A stretch of 64,000 bases of DNA from Microbulbifer litoralis (GCF_023634065.1 NZ_JALKCV010000001.1:771209-835208), one strand, 5' to 3'. Positions 27,172-37,533 are shown, counted from the stretch's first letter. Made by a program: numbers and translations. The notes: a model not told the origin generated them from the letters alone.

Positions 27172-27540
27172 ATGAATATCAGAGAATTTTCCAGCCGCAC
27201 GGGCATCAGTGCCCACACTCTGCGCTACTACGAAAAAATCGGCCTGCTGCGCCATATCCACCGACTGCCCAACGGCCACCGGGACTTTACCGAGAAAGAT
27301 CTTCACTGGGTCACCTTCGTGCAACGGCTGAAGGACACGGGAATGCCCCTGGAGCAGATTCACCGCTACGCCGATCTTCGCGAGATGGGGGACACCACGC
27401 TCGCCGAGCGCCAGCGGCTGCTCGAGGCCCACGCCCGCAACCTGCGCGAATCCCTGCGGCAGCAACAGCGGCACCTGGACAGCCTCGAAGACAAGATAGC
27501 CCTCTACCGGAGTGCGATAAAGCGCGGCCGATTTCCTTGA
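27172..27540 (+). CDS. MerR-family transcriptional regulator (NmlR/AdhR-like)
   Basis: This 122-residue protein has an N-terminal winged helix, NIREFSSRTGISAHTLRYYEKIGLL, and a dimerising helix with RQQQRHLDSLEDKIALYRSAI. It lacks the metal-ligand Cys set of CueR/ZntR and resembles the electrophile-sensing NmlR/AdhR branch. The next gene is a carboxymuconolactone decarboxylase behind a promoter with the typical 19-base spacer, its probable target. Confidence 0.88.
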   Translation: MNIREFSSRTGISAHTLRYYEKIGLLRHIHRLPNGHRDFTEKDLHWVTFVQRLKDTGMPLEQIHRYADLREMGDTTLAERQRLLEAHARNLRESLRQQQRHLDSLEDKIALYRSAIKRGRFP

Positions 27541-27558
27541 GAACTCCCTGAAATACAC

Positions 27559-27589
27559 TTGACTTAGAGTCAACTCGAACCCTTAGCCT
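27559..27589 (+). promoter_or_regulatory. MerR-type promoter with central dyad
   Basis: The -35 TTGACT (27559-27564) and -10-like TAGCCT (27584-27589) are separated by 19 bases. The perfect dyad TTGACTtagAGTCAA overlaps the -35. This is the layout activated by MerR-family proteins, here probably the MerR encoded just upstream. It faces the carboxymuconolactone decarboxylase gene. Confidence 0.7.
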
Positions 27590-27620
27590 GCTCCCGAATT
27601 CATCGTCAACGAGAGCAAAG

Positions 27621-28148
27621 ATGACAGGGAAAAGCGACAGGCCGCAGGGTGCCACGAGGCGGGACTTTCTTTCCACAGTGGGCCTGCTGGTCGCCGTCGC
27701 CACGGGCCCGCTTGCCCCCCGTCGATCCACGCTCGTACAGGAGCAACCAATGAGTACAGACAACAGCGAACGTTTTCAGCGCGGCTGGGAGAAACTGCGG
27801 GAAATCGACGGCGAAGCCGGGAAGAAGGTGATCGAATCCCTGCGAGAAATAGCCCCGGACCTGGCCCGCTACATCGTCGAATTCCCTTTCGGGGACGTCT
27901 ACAGCCGCCCGCAGCTGGATCTGAAATCCCGCGAGATCGCCACCGTCGCCGTGCTGACGGCGATGGGCAATGCGGCGCCGCAACTGAGAGTGCATATCCA
28001 CGGCGCCCTCAATGTGGGCTGCACACCGCAGGAGATCATCGAGGTGATTATCCAGATGGCCGTCTACGCGGGCTTCCCTGCGGCATTGAATGGCGCCATA
28101 GCGGCGAAGGAGGTATTTGCCGAACGCGGCCTGATCGACGCCGACTGA
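27621..28148 (+). CDS. Carboxymuconolactone decarboxylase-family protein with Tat-like N-terminus
   Basis: This 175-residue protein has a CMD/AhpD-like domain in its C-terminal part ([36 protein letters not shown] ... [22 protein letters not shown]). The AhpD CxxC pair is absent and a single Cys lies in NVGC. The N-terminus has a twin-arginine motif ATRRDFLS followed by a hydrophobic run, suggesting Tat export. A second ATG at 27750 with a strong AGGAG 6 bases upstream would yield the domain without a signal. It is probably induced by the preceding MerR regulator. Confidence 0.82.
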   Translation: MTGKSDRPQGATRRDFLSTVGLLVAVATGPLAPRRSTLVQEQPMSTDNSERFQRGWEKLREIDGEAGKKVIESLREIAPDLARYIVEFPFGDVYSRPQLDLKSREIATVAVLTAMGNAAPQLRVHIHGALNVGCTPQEIIEVIIQMAVYAGFPAALNGAIAAKEVFAERGLIDAD

Positions 28149-28161
28149 AAACCGGCACCGC

Positions 28162-29391
28162 TCACAGCGGCTCCGGCACTGCGTCGACCAGCTCGCCGCG
28201 TTTTTCCACCGCGCGCCCGACAAAAAACACCAGCAGGCCAGCGATGGCCAGCAGCGTCCCCACCGGTCCGGTAATCGACCAGGTGAAGCCCGCCTCGATC
28301 GCAACGCCCGCCAGCCAGGCGCCGAGCGCATTGGCCAGGTTGAAGGCCGCGTGGTTCAGCGATGCGGCCATGGTCTGGCCGCCCTCGGCCACATCCATCA
28401 GCCGCGTCTGCAGCGCCGGTCCCAGTGCCATGCTGGTGCCGACCAAGCCGACAAACAGGATACCGGACACTACGTGGTTCGCGGCAAAATAGAAACCGCC
28501 CTGCACCAGCGCGCACCAGACCAGCACCAGCGGAATCGCGCGCAGCAGGTTCCAGTCCGCCGCCCGCGCGCCCAGCAGGTTGCCGGCGATGGCGCCGATA
28601 CCGAACACCGCCAGCACCAGCGGTCCCAGCGCCTCGGCCATGCCCGCCTGCCCGGTCAGCGTCGGCATCACGTAGCTGAATACGGAGAACATACCACCGA
28701 AACCGATACTGGCGATCCCCAGCGTGAACAGCACCCGGTGCTTGGCCAGCGCCGACAGTTCCCGCAGCGGGCTGGCGTCGGGGTCCGTGGGCTGCAGCGG
28801 CACGAAGCGCCACACCATCAGTGCTGTCAGCAGGGCGATGACACCGACGGCGACGAACGCCAGCTGCCAGCCGAACAGGTTGCCGGCCCAGGTCGCCAGC
28901 GGCGCCCCCACCAGGATCGCCCCGGTGAGCCCCAGCATCACCCGCGCCACCGCGCGCGCCCGCTCACGGGGCGGCACCGCCGCCGCGGCCACCAGCGCGG
29001 ACACACCGAAATAGGCCCCGTGGGGCAGGCCGGCCAGGAAACGCAGGCCGACAAAAGACCAGAAACCCGGGGCAAAGGCACTGGCGATATTGCCCAGCGC
29101 AAAGACCAGCATCAGCCCGATCAGCAGTGCCCGCCGCGGTGCGCGCGCGGCCAGCAGGGCAATGATCGGCGCCCCGACAACCACCCCCATGGCGTAGCTG
29201 CTGATCGCATAGCCCACTTCCTGTGGGGATACGTTCAGGTCCGTCGCCACCCGATTCATCAACCCCATGATCACGAATTCGGTGGTGCCGATACCGAATC
29301 CCCCCAGGGCCAGGGCAAACTCGGCCATGCGGGAACGCGAGGGGGCAACTGCGCGCTCATCGGCGGCCGTCGACATGGATGGAGAGGACAT
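28162..29391 (-). CDS. MFS transporter (AraJ/DHA1 family)
   Basis: This 409-residue major facilitator has about twelve helices. The N-terminal FALALGGFGIGTTEFVIMGLM and LISSYAMGVVVGAPI-type segments match the sugar-efflux/chloramphenicol-type AraJ/YdhP group. The ATG at 29391 has AAGGAG 7 bases upstream. It is convergent with the CMD gene. It shares strong family likeness with the second MFS at 37534-38760. The substrate is unknown. Confidence 0.88.
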   Translation of the reverse strand: MSSPSMSTAADERAVAPSRSRMAEFALALGGFGIGTTEFVIMGLMNRVATDLNVSPQEVGYAISSYAMGVVVGAPIIALLAARAPRRALLIGLMLVFALGNIASAFAPGFWSFVGLRFLAGLPHGAYFGVSALVAAAAVPPRERARAVARVMLGLTGAILVGAPLATWAGNLFGWQLAFVAVGVIALLTALMVWRFVPLQPTDPDASPLRELSALAKHRVLFTLGIASIGFGGMFSVFSYVMPTLTGQAGMAEALGPLVLAVFGIGAIAGNLLGARAADWNLLRAIPLVLVWCALVQGGFYFAANHVVSGILFVGLVGTSMALGPALQTRLMDVAEGGQTMAASLNHAAFNLANALGAWLAGVAIEAGFTWSITGPVGTLLAIAGLLVFFVGRAVEKRGELVDAVPEPL

Positions 29392-30082
29392 CGGGAAACT
29401 CCTTACAGCGATATACAGCGGAGGCCACACAGCAGCCGGGAAACGTTTACCGGGGAACGGGTGTAAGCCGGGCAGGCAACGCCGACAGGGCGGCGGGTGC
29501 GCATGGTATCGCCAACGGCCGCTGCGGGCCATCCCCCCGGCCTCCGGAGTAGCCGGTCTTTTACCGACTCGCAGGTGGAGATCCATTCACCCCGCAAAAA
29601 CCTCCACTGGTCGCCCAACCGCCGGACTGCGCCCGCCCTATGGCAGTGCATAAAAGACACATTGAAAACGACAAGGAAAGCGTGGCGAGACATATACCGG
29701 ACTGCTGCGAGCAAGTTGAAGGTTCGTCAGCGCGGATATCGGATTTCAACCACTCTCCTTACACCCTTTTAAAGTATTGAGCTTTGCAACGGCCATGCCA
29801 GTTCCCGCCGGCGACCACTGAAACTGCATGCGCATTTTTTCAATACGCCATTTCTCCCCCGCCAAACCCCGCCCGGCCCCACATTCACAAAAACTTAACC
29901 GGCACAGATATCAACGGCAATAAAACTGCCATCAACAGGCGTTACCTTCGCGCCCCGTCCATTTGTCCTGAAACGACATTGGGGGATGGACGGTTCTCTC
30001 CTGTACCCAGGGGAAACCGTACCGAAAAACACAGACCGCCAGGGAAGGTGTGCACCAAAACAAACGATCGGGTTACCTGAAA
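29392..30082. other. Long intergenic region before the TonB receptor
   Basis: No convincing gene is seen in 691 bases. Base composition is mixed, with AT-rich stretches near 29760-29790 and 29890-29940. A hairpin ACGGTT ... AACCGT (29990-30020) lies in the probable 5' leader of the receptor. I did not recognise a riboswitch or a Fur or Pho box. Confidence 0.5.
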
Positions 30083-32878
30083 ATGCACAGAATTTCTGAC
30101 TTCCATAAAAAGCGCCTCCACCTGGCGATCGGTAAAATACTCTCCGGCACCCTGCTGGCCGCGGCGAGCGCCGGCACCCTGGCACAGGACACCGCTGCCA
30201 CGGCGGGCGGCTCCATCGAAGAGGTGGTGGTTACCGGCAGCTATGCCCGCAGCCTCGAAAAGGCCGTGGATATCAAGCGCGACTCCGTCGGCTTTGCCGA
30301 TGCGATCGTCGCCACGGATATCGCGGACTTTCCCGAACAGAACCTGGCGGAAGCCCTGCAGCGCATGCCGGGTGTGACCATCGAGCGCAACAAGGGCCTC
30401 GGCAGCAGGGTCAATGTGCGCGCACTGCCGAGCGAGTTCACCTTCACCTCCATCAACGGCCTCGCCACCGCATCCGGCAGCGGCGGCCGCGATGTGGAGT
30501 TCGACATGTTCGCGTCCGAAATCATCCAGAGCGTAACGGTCAAGAAATCGCCCACCGCCGCCGACGAGGAAGGCGGCATCGCCGGCACGGTGGAAATTAC
30601 CACCGCGCGCCCGTTCGACTACAACGAGCGCCAGCTGGTGGTATCGGCGGAAACCGCCCACAACTCCATCTCCGAAGAGAACGACCCCAAGTTCTCCTTC
30701 CTCGCCAGCGACACTTTCGGTGACTGGGGCGCCCTGGTGTCCTTTTCCAGCTCCGAACGCACCAACAGGACGGATTCCAACTCCGGCGTCGACTTTCGCC
30801 CGTCCGGCCGCTGGCTGGAAAAAACCGGGGACGCCCAGTGGCAGGCGGACCAGACCGCCGAGGTACTGGAGCGGGATACCGGTATCGTCATCGATGATCG
30901 CTTCGACAGCGACGAGACCAGCCGCGTCGTTTTCATGAACAAAGTGGGCGACCGCGCCTACCTGAACAGCCAGGAAAAATGGGGCGCGACCGCGGCCCTG
31001 CAGTACCAGCCGAGCGACAGCTTCGGCCTGACCTTCGACGCCATGCTGGGCAGCTTCGACAATACCGAGGACGAATACGATGCGGCGGCCTACTCCGCCT
31101 CGAGCATCAGCGCGCTGGAACAGGTTCACGATTACGACGATACCACCCTGTCCCGCTACGGCATCACGGTGCTGACGGACGCCTCCTACGCCGCCACCCA
31201 GCACGAGTTCCTGAGCAAGGAGCACGTCTACGAAACCGATTACAACCAGTACAGCCTGAGCCTGGACTGGACCCCGGGCGACTGGCTGATCAACGGCCTG
31301 CTGGGTTATTCCGGTGCCGAGAAGCTGATCGACAGCAGCAACCTGAAACACGTGGCCTACGCGCCCTCGCGCACCCGCTATACGGATACCGGTGGCGAGA
31401 CCATTCCCAGCGACAACCCCGATACCATCGACATGTACAACTCGCCGGATTCCTACCTGTTCGAATCCTACGAGGTGAACCTGGAGGAAATCCAGGATGA
31501 CAAATACGCGGCACAACTGGATGTCATCCGGCCGCTGCAACTGGACTTCCTGCCGTCGCTGGCCCAGGTGCAGTTCGGTATGCGCTATACCGATAAATCC
31601 AAGGAACGCAACCGCGGCACCAACACGGTCACCGGCCCCAGTGCCGGCGACAGCGCCTGGGCCGGTGAACGCACGCTGGCCGACAGCGAACTGACACCGG
31701 TCTCAGAGCTGGTACCGGGCGGCAGCTACCTTTCCGAATCCGCCAATGCGCCCCAGTGGTCGCAGATTTCCAACGCCTATGCGCGCAGCACCTTTCGCTA
31801 CGACGGCTTTGGCGTGGACTACGCGGATGACCAGTACTACCGCGTCGACGAAGAAGTACTGAGCCTCTACGCCATGGCGGATTTCGAATTCGACCTGGGG
31901 CAGGTGCCGGTCTTCCTGAATATGGGCGTGCGCAATGTGGACACCTCGGTGCTGTCCTTCGGCTATCACCAGATCCAGAATCCGGACGGCTCCACCGGCT
32001 ATACGGCCGCACCGGTCTCCAAAAAGGGCGACTATAAGGAACTGCTGCCGAGCCTGAACCTGACCGCCGAGCTGGCCGACAACCTGCAGTTCCGCGCCGC
32101 GGCCTCCGAAACCATGATGCGCCCGGCGCTGACGGATATCGCCTACAAGCGCACCGTCAGCGTCAGCGAGTTCAAGTACTTCGACGGCAACCCCGACCTG
32201 GAACCCACCTATGCCGAGCAGTGGGAAATGGGCCTGGAGTGGTATCCGGAAAACGGTGGCCTGCTGGCGGCCTCCTATTTTGAAAAGGAAATCGAAGGCG
32301 TGGTGCGCGAGGCGCTGACCGGCGTGGTGGAGGATGTCACCAAGTACAATGCCAACGGCACCATCGACGGCGTCTACGATTTCGACGTCTACCAGAAGGT
32401 CAACGGCGAGGGCGCCTACGATATTTCCGGCGTGGAACTGATCGCCCAGTATCCGCTGGGCGCACTGCACGAGGCGCTGCAGGGATTCGGTATCAATGCC
32501 AACTACACGATCCTGGACAGCTCCCTGACCGGGGAATCCGACCTGGATGTTCCCACCCCGCCGGAGGGACTGGCGGACAAGACCTGGAACTTTACCGCCT
32601 TCTACGAAAACGACACCTTCGACGCGCGTATTTCCTACAACTACAAGGACAAGTATGTGGAACGTATCGAGCGGGATATGTACCCGGTGTACCGGGATGC
32701 GTACGGCCAGGTGGATATGTCACTCGGCTACCGGATCACGGACAATGTGAAGCTGACGCTGGAAGGCATCAACGTGACCGACGAGGAAACCACCGGTTAC
32801 ACCATCGACCCGGCCTTCCCGACCATGTACGAGTTCTCCGGTCGCCGCACGACGCTGGGCGTTCGGGCGACGTTCTGA
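30083..32878 (+). CDS. TonB-dependent receptor (Xanthomonas/Caulobacter type)
   Basis: This 931-residue outer-membrane receptor has a signal peptide (residues about 10-35, ending GTLAQ), a TonB-box region (SIEEVVVTGS), and a plug domain with DFPEQNLAEALQRMPGVTIERNKGLGSRVNVRALP. A 22-strand barrel follows, ending in VRATF. It belongs to the TIGR01782-like receptors that take up sugars or other nutrients. Downstream lie a secreted phosphoesterase and an SGNH hydrolase, hinting at a phosphorylated or esterified substrate. The ATG at 30083 is chosen; a GTG at 30050 is possible. Confidence 0.9.
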   Translation: MHRISDFHKKRLHLAIGKILSGTLLAAASAGTLAQDTAATAGGSIEEVVVTGSYARSLEKAVDIKRDSVGFADAIVATDIADFPEQNLAEALQRMPGVTIERNKGLGSRVNVRALPSEFTFTSINGLATASGSGGRDVEFDMFASEIIQSVTVKKSPTAADEEGGIAGTVEITTARPFDYNERQLVVSAETAHNSISEENDPKFSFLASDTFGDWGALVSFSSSERTNRTDSNSGVDFRPSGRWLEKTGDAQWQADQTAEVLERDTGIVIDDRFDSDETSRVVFMNKVGDRAYLNSQEKWGATAALQYQPSDSFGLTFDAMLGSFDNTEDEYDAAAYSASSISALEQVHDYDDTTLSRYGITVLTDASYAATQHEFLSKEHVYETDYNQYSLSLDWTPGDWLINGLLGYSGAEKLIDSSNLKHVAYAPSRTRYTDTGGETIPSDNPDTIDMYNSPDSYLFESYEVNLEEIQDDKYAAQLDVIRPLQLDFLPSLAQVQFGMRYTDKSKERNRGTNTVTGPSAGDSAWAGERTLADSELTPVSELVPGGSYLSESANAPQWSQISNAYARSTFRYDGFGVDYADDQYYRVDEEVLSLYAMADFEFDLGQVPVFLNMGVRNVDTSVLSFGYHQIQNPDGSTGYTAAPVSKKGDYKELLPSLNLTAELADNLQFRAAASETMMRPALTDIAYKRTVSVSEFKYFDGNPDLEPTYAEQWEMGLEWYPENGGLLAASYFEKEIEGVVREALTGVVEDVTKYNANGTIDGVYDFDVYQKVNGEGAYDISGVELIAQYPLGALHEALQGFGINANYTILDSSLTGESDLDVPTPPEGLADKTWNFTAFYENDTFDARISYNYKDKYVERIERDMYPVYRDAYGQVDMSLGYRITDNVKLTLEGINVTDEETTGYTIDPAFPTMYEFSGRRTTLGVRATF

Positions 32879-32881
32879 CTC

Positions 32882-32969
32882 CAGTTTCGGGATTCAAATC
32901 GGGGGCTCCGGGCCGTATGGCCCGGAGCTGTGCAACCCCCAACCTTCTGAACTCCGAAACCCGAGTTTC
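32882..32969. repeat. Palindromic element, copy 1 (inverted relative to copy 2)
   Basis: The central 24-base palindrome GCTCCGGGCCGT...CCCGGAGC (32905-32928) is flanked by outer arms CAGTTTCGGGATTC and GAACTCCGAAACCCGAG. Reverse-complemented, it aligns along its length with the element at 35116-35206. It lies between the TonB receptor and the phosphoesterase and may also act as a transcript-end hairpin. Confidence 0.75.
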
Positions 32970-33050
32970 TAAAAATCATCTCTCGCAGGATGGGCAAAGG
33001 AGCGCAGCGACGTGCCCATCCTGCAATGCTGAAATTCTTTCAGGCATCCC

Positions 33051-35075
33051 ATGCGATACAGACCTTCACTGACCAGGCCATTTTCTCACCGCATCATTCT
33101 CGTCTTACTCGGCCTTGCCATCGCGTTTCAGGCTGCCGCTGCAGAATCGCCGACGCAGATCGCATTTATGCCGGATATCCACTTTCACGATATCTACGCG
33201 CAGTTCGAGGACGGCTCCTTCGACGGTATCGAGAACAGCATCTCCGGGAAAAACGCGACCATCCGTACCATGCAGGCACAGCTCAATTCCACCCGCCTGT
33301 TCAATGAAAACTACTTCGCGCTACTGGCGGCACTGGACGATATCGCCGCGCGCGGCATCAGGCTGGTGGCCCTGCCCGGCGATTTCAGCGACGACGGACA
33401 GCCGGTGCATATCCGCGGCCTGCGCAAAGTACTGGATCGCTACCGCGACCGCTACGGTATGCAATTCTTTGCCGCGCCGGGCAATCACGACCCGGTGCGG
33501 CCCTTCGATACACCCGGCGGCGAGCCGGATTTTCTCGGCCGTGGCGGTCACGCGCAGCGTATTTTCAGCCGCGGTGCCGGGGAGTGCACGGACTATGAGG
33601 ACCGCTGGACTACCGTCGACACCGGCCGCGCCCTGCCGACCATCTGCAGCGAGGAAATCAGGCACCTGGGATACCGGGGCATCATGGCGGAAATGCAGGA
33701 TTTCGGCTTCTATCCCAGCCCCGACTACCACTACTGGGAAACGCCCTATTCCGACTACGAGAGCTACGACTACGACAGCGCCCTCGCCCAGGCGGATTAC
33801 CGCCACCGGCAGTACGAGATCTGCCGTCGCGGCAGTGGCGGCCCATGGAAAAAACCGGACTACCGTAATTGCCATCGCGTTCCGGATGCCAGCTACCTGG
33901 TGGAGCCGGTGCCGGGCCTGTGGCTGCTGTCCATCGACGCCAACGTGTATGTGCCGGAGCCGGCGGCGGGCCGCTTCGCGGGCTCCGGCAACGCCGGCTA
34001 CAACCGGCTGCTGACCCACAAGCGACACCTGCTGGACTGGATACGCGATGTAGTGAAAAGGGCCAGGCGCGCGGACAAGCAGTTGATCGCCTTCAGTCAC
34101 TTTCCGATGACCGAGTTCTACGACGACCAGTCCGATGCCATCGCATCGCTGTTCGGTAGCGACCGCTTCCAACTGCAAAGGCGACCGCAACGGCAGGTCA
34201 GCCGCGTACTGGCCGAAACCGGCCTCAGGCTGCACGTCGGCGGCCATATGCACATCAACGACACAGGCATCGCCCGCGGGCGCGACGGACACAGCCTGTT
34301 CAATATCCAGGCCCCGTCCCTGGCCGCCTACCTGCCGGCGTACAAGATTCTTACACTGCATTCGATAGACCGGGTGGAGGTGGAGACGGTTATCCTGGAC
34401 CGGGTACCGGGATTCGACGAACTGTTCGAACACTACCGGCGGGAATACGATACCGCGCTCCGCTCCGGCCAGCCGCCCTGGAACCCGGCCATACTGCAGT
34501 CTGCGGATTACCGCACCTTTACCCGCTGGCATATCCGCGAGCTGAGCCGCCAGCGCTTCCTGCCGCGGGAGTGGCCACAGGATCTCAGGCAACTGCTGCT
34601 GGAGCTGGACGGTCGCGAACTGCTGACCCTGACCCGCCTCGCGGACGACACCCTGGCCGACGTCGCCACCGGGGCAGGTATAGAAGGCATCCGTCGATCA
34701 CCACAGTGGCAGGATGCACAGAGCCGGGCCCGCGAAGCGGCCACCGCGGCAGACATGGCACTGGAGGATTTTTCCCGCTGGAACGGTTTCGATCTCGCCG
34801 TCGATTTCTACCGCCTGCGCAATGGCGGCGCGCTGGCCCTACGCGATATCGGCAGCGGACGGCTGGCGCAGTACCGGTTGCTGGCGACGTCCGCCCGGCA
34901 GCGGCCGGTGAATCCGGCCGCCTCCGCGGACCACCCGCTGGCGGCGCTGTTCGACGGTCGCTTGGCGGAACTGTTCGGTATTCTCGAAGGACTGCAGCGG
35001 GGCGCGCCGGACGATCACTTTATGCTGGACCTGGCGGACGGGGAAATCCGCAGTCTCGAATTGCCAGCGGAATAA
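33051..35075 (+). CDS. Secreted calcineurin-like metallophosphoesterase
   Basis: This 674-residue protein has a signal peptide (cleavage about residue 31, FQAAAA). Its metallophosphoesterase core has MPDIHFHD (D42, H44), LPGDFSDDG, APGNHDPV, FSHFPM and VGGHMHIND, all five metal-binding blocks. The region before the SHFP block contains a Tyr/Asp-rich, Cys-containing insert (CRRGSGGPWKKPDYRNCHRVPD). About 250 C-terminal residues lie outside the core. It probably hydrolyses phosphoesters in the periplasm or outside the cell, supplying the TonB receptor upstream. The substrate is not known. Confidence 0.88.
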   Translation: MRYRPSLTRPFSHRIILVLLGLAIAFQAAAAESPTQIAFMPDIHFHDIYAQFEDGSFDGIENSISGKNATIRTMQAQLNSTRLFNENYFALLAALDDIAARGIRLVALPGDFSDDGQPVHIRGLRKVLDRYRDRYGMQFFAAPGNHDPVRPFDTPGGEPDFLGRGGHAQRIFSRGAGECTDYEDRWTTVDTGRALPTICSEEIRHLGYRGIMAEMQDFGFYPSPDYHYWETPYSDYESYDYDSALAQADYRHRQYEICRRGSGGPWKKPDYRNCHRVPDASYLVEPVPGLWLLSIDANVYVPEPAAGRFAGSGNAGYNRLLTHKRHLLDWIRDVVKRARRADKQLIAFSHFPMTEFYDDQSDAIASLFGSDRFQLQRRPQRQVSRVLAETGLRLHVGGHMHINDTGIARGRDGHSLFNIQAPSLAAYLPAYKILTLHSIDRVEVETVILDRVPGFDELFEHYRREYDTALRSGQPPWNPAILQSADYRTFTRWHIRELSRQRFLPREWPQDLRQLLLELDGRELLTLTRLADDTLADVATGAGIEGIRRSPQWQDAQSRAREAATAADMALEDFSRWNGFDLAVDFYRLRNGGALALRDIGSGRLAQYRLLATSARQRPVNPAASADHPLAALFDGRLAELFGILEGLQRGAPDDHFMLDLADGEIRSLELPAE

Positions 35076-35115
35076 CGCACTGGCCATTCCCCACTATCGC
35101 CGGGCCGTCTGCTAC

Positions 35116-35206
35116 AACTCAAGTTTCGGGGTTCAGAAGCTTTGGAGTGGCACAGCTCCGGGCCGTACGGCCCGGAGCCCTCGATCTGAACCCCGAAACT
35201 TGAGTT
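35116..35206. repeat. Palindromic element, copy 2
   Basis: Perfect 22-base outer arms (35116-35137 and 35185-35206) read AACTCAAGTTTCGGGGTTCA and its complement. A perfect 24-base core palindrome (35155-35178) carries GCTCCGGGCC...GGCCCGGAGC. The right arm runs into the stop codon of the SGNH gene. It is the mirror copy of the element at 32882-32969, so the pair brackets the phosphoesterase gene. Confidence 0.85.
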
Positions 35207-36470
35207 ACAACAGCCCGATATCCACCGCCTCGGCCATTGCGCGATAACCGGCGTCGCCCGGGTGCAGGTGGTCGCCGGAATCGTATTGCGCGCGCATGCG
35301 GCGCGGGTTTTCCGGATCTCGCAGCGCGCGGTCGAAATCGATTACCGCATCAAATTCGCCGCTGTCGCGAATCCAGCGATTGACCTGCTGTCGCAGCGCC
35401 TCCTTTTCCGCCGAGTAGTAATCGTGCACCGGCGAACCATCCAGTGCGCCCTCGAAGGGTGTCAGTGTGGTGCCGACTATACGCACACCGCGCAGGTGGG
35501 CCTGTGCAATCAACTGGCGGTAGGCGGCGATCAACTGCTCCGCGGTGGGCAGCGCCTTTTGCGGCGCCAGGCCGGAACCGGGCCAGCCGATATCGTTGAT
35601 GCCCATCATTACGATGGCGGTGCGCACGCCGGGCTGGCCCAACACATCCCGACGGAAACGCGCCAACGCGTTTTCGCCCATCAGGCTGTCGAGCAGCCGC
35701 GCGCCGGAAATGCCCGCATTGAGGACGGCGATGTTTTCTCCAACCAGGCGTTCGGCGAGAAAATCCGGCCAGCGATGATTGCTGCCCGGTGTGGAGGCAT
35801 TGCCGTCGGTAATGGAATCACCGAACGCGACCACCGCGCGGGCGTCCTCGGCAGTCTCGACCAGGATACCGCTGAGGAAGATGCGCGTATTGGTCGTCGA
35901 GGCGACGTCCAGGGCTTCGCGGAACACCTGGTTGCCGGCGCCGATATAGGCGGTCTGCAACCCGTCCCAGTGGAAGGTTTCCGGCGCGGTGGGCTCCGGC
36001 AGGTAGAGGCTGACCGCCAGTGACTGCAGCGGCTTTACCCGCAGCGCCACCGGGTCGCTGACGATACTCGCACCCGGCGGAATCACCGGCGCTTTTTCTC
36101 CGGAAAACGTCAGCGGGCGATCGGAACCGTCCGCGATCGCCGACTTGCCATCCGACAGCGCCAGGTGCGCGGCACCGATCCGCAGCGGCCTGGAACCGTA
36201 TTTGTTCGACAGCACCACCCGCACCCGTTCACCGCCGATGCTTACCCGCGCCACCTGACGCAACGTCTGGTCCCATAAATGGAAAGGCGCATTGGTCGGC
36301 AATGCAAAGTCGCCATTCCACAGCGGCTGCGGGCTGGCCGCCCAGGTCGCGACCCAGTTGTCCCGCGGCTGTGCGCTGGCTGTCGCCGAAAACGCGAACA
36401 GGAGTACCAGCAGGGATAGGGCCGCGATGTGGAAACGGTTCTTACCCGCGGCGGTAAAGTTAAAGTTCAT
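35205..36470 (-). CDS. Secreted SGNH/GDSL-family esterase
   Basis: This 421-residue protein has a signal peptide cleaved near residue 33 (TASA-QPR). SGNH block I is VVAFGDSITDG with nucleophile S219, the block III Asn is in MMGINDIGWPGSG, and block V is D400-x2-H403 in DHLHPGD. An N-terminal beta domain (about 36-205) precedes the catalytic domain, as in the bigger SGNH esterases of polysaccharide degraders. It probably deacylates a polymer or lipid. It is convergent with the phosphoesterase. Confidence 0.88.
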   Translation of the reverse strand: MNFNFTAAGKNRFHIAALSLLVLLFAFSATASAQPRDNWVATWAASPQPLWNGDFALPTNAPFHLWDQTLRQVARVSIGGERVRVVLSNKYGSRPLRIGAAHLALSDGKSAIADGSDRPLTFSGEKAPVIPPGASIVSDPVALRVKPLQSLAVSLYLPEPTAPETFHWDGLQTAYIGAGNQVFREALDVASTTNTRIFLSGILVETAEDARAVVAFGDSITDGNASTPGSNHRWPDFLAERLVGENIAVLNAGISGARLLDSLMGENALARFRRDVLGQPGVRTAIVMMGINDIGWPGSGLAPQKALPTAEQLIAAYRQLIAQAHLRGVRIVGTTLTPFEGALDGSPVHDYYSAEKEALRQQVNRWIRDSGEFDAVIDFDRALRDPENPRRMRAQYDSGDHLHPGDAGYRAMAEAVDIGLL

Positions 36471-36538
36471 GGTTGCCCCCTCAGGACAAGAGATAAGGTT
36501 TCGGGAACGGTTGTGATTTTTTTGCCGTGACATCGCCC

Positions 36539-36706
36539 GTAGGAGCCTGCCCTGCAGGCGAATGATGGCGGCTTCAAACCTGCTTATGCCCAGGCAGCCA
36601 TCCATAGAGCTGACGCCGGCCCAGCCATCCCTGGCTGGTCGCAAAAGCTGCGCAACGAGCATGCTCGTTATGCGCGCAGTTTTTCCCTGCAGGGCAGGCT
36701 CCTACA
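36539..36706. repeat. GTAGGAGC-type palindromic repeat, copy B (composite)
   Basis: The outer arms GTAGGAGCCTGCCCTGCAGG and its reverse complement are perfect over about 20 bases. The 120-base interior holds two more dyads, CCAGCC...GGCTGG and the perfect AACGAGCATGCTCGTT. This is the longest member of the family also present at 14946-15024 and 62524-62589, and fills most of the gap between the SGNH gene and the SDR gene. Confidence 0.8.
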
Positions 36707-36718
36707 AACCAACGAGGA

Positions 36719-37513
<795 letters not shown>

Positions 37514-37533
37514 AATCAACTCCTTTTCAGTGA

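Noticed and set aside
29392..30082. Riboswitch or small gene before the first TonB receptor
   Set aside because: The leader is long, but I found neither a known aptamer core nor a convincing coding frame.
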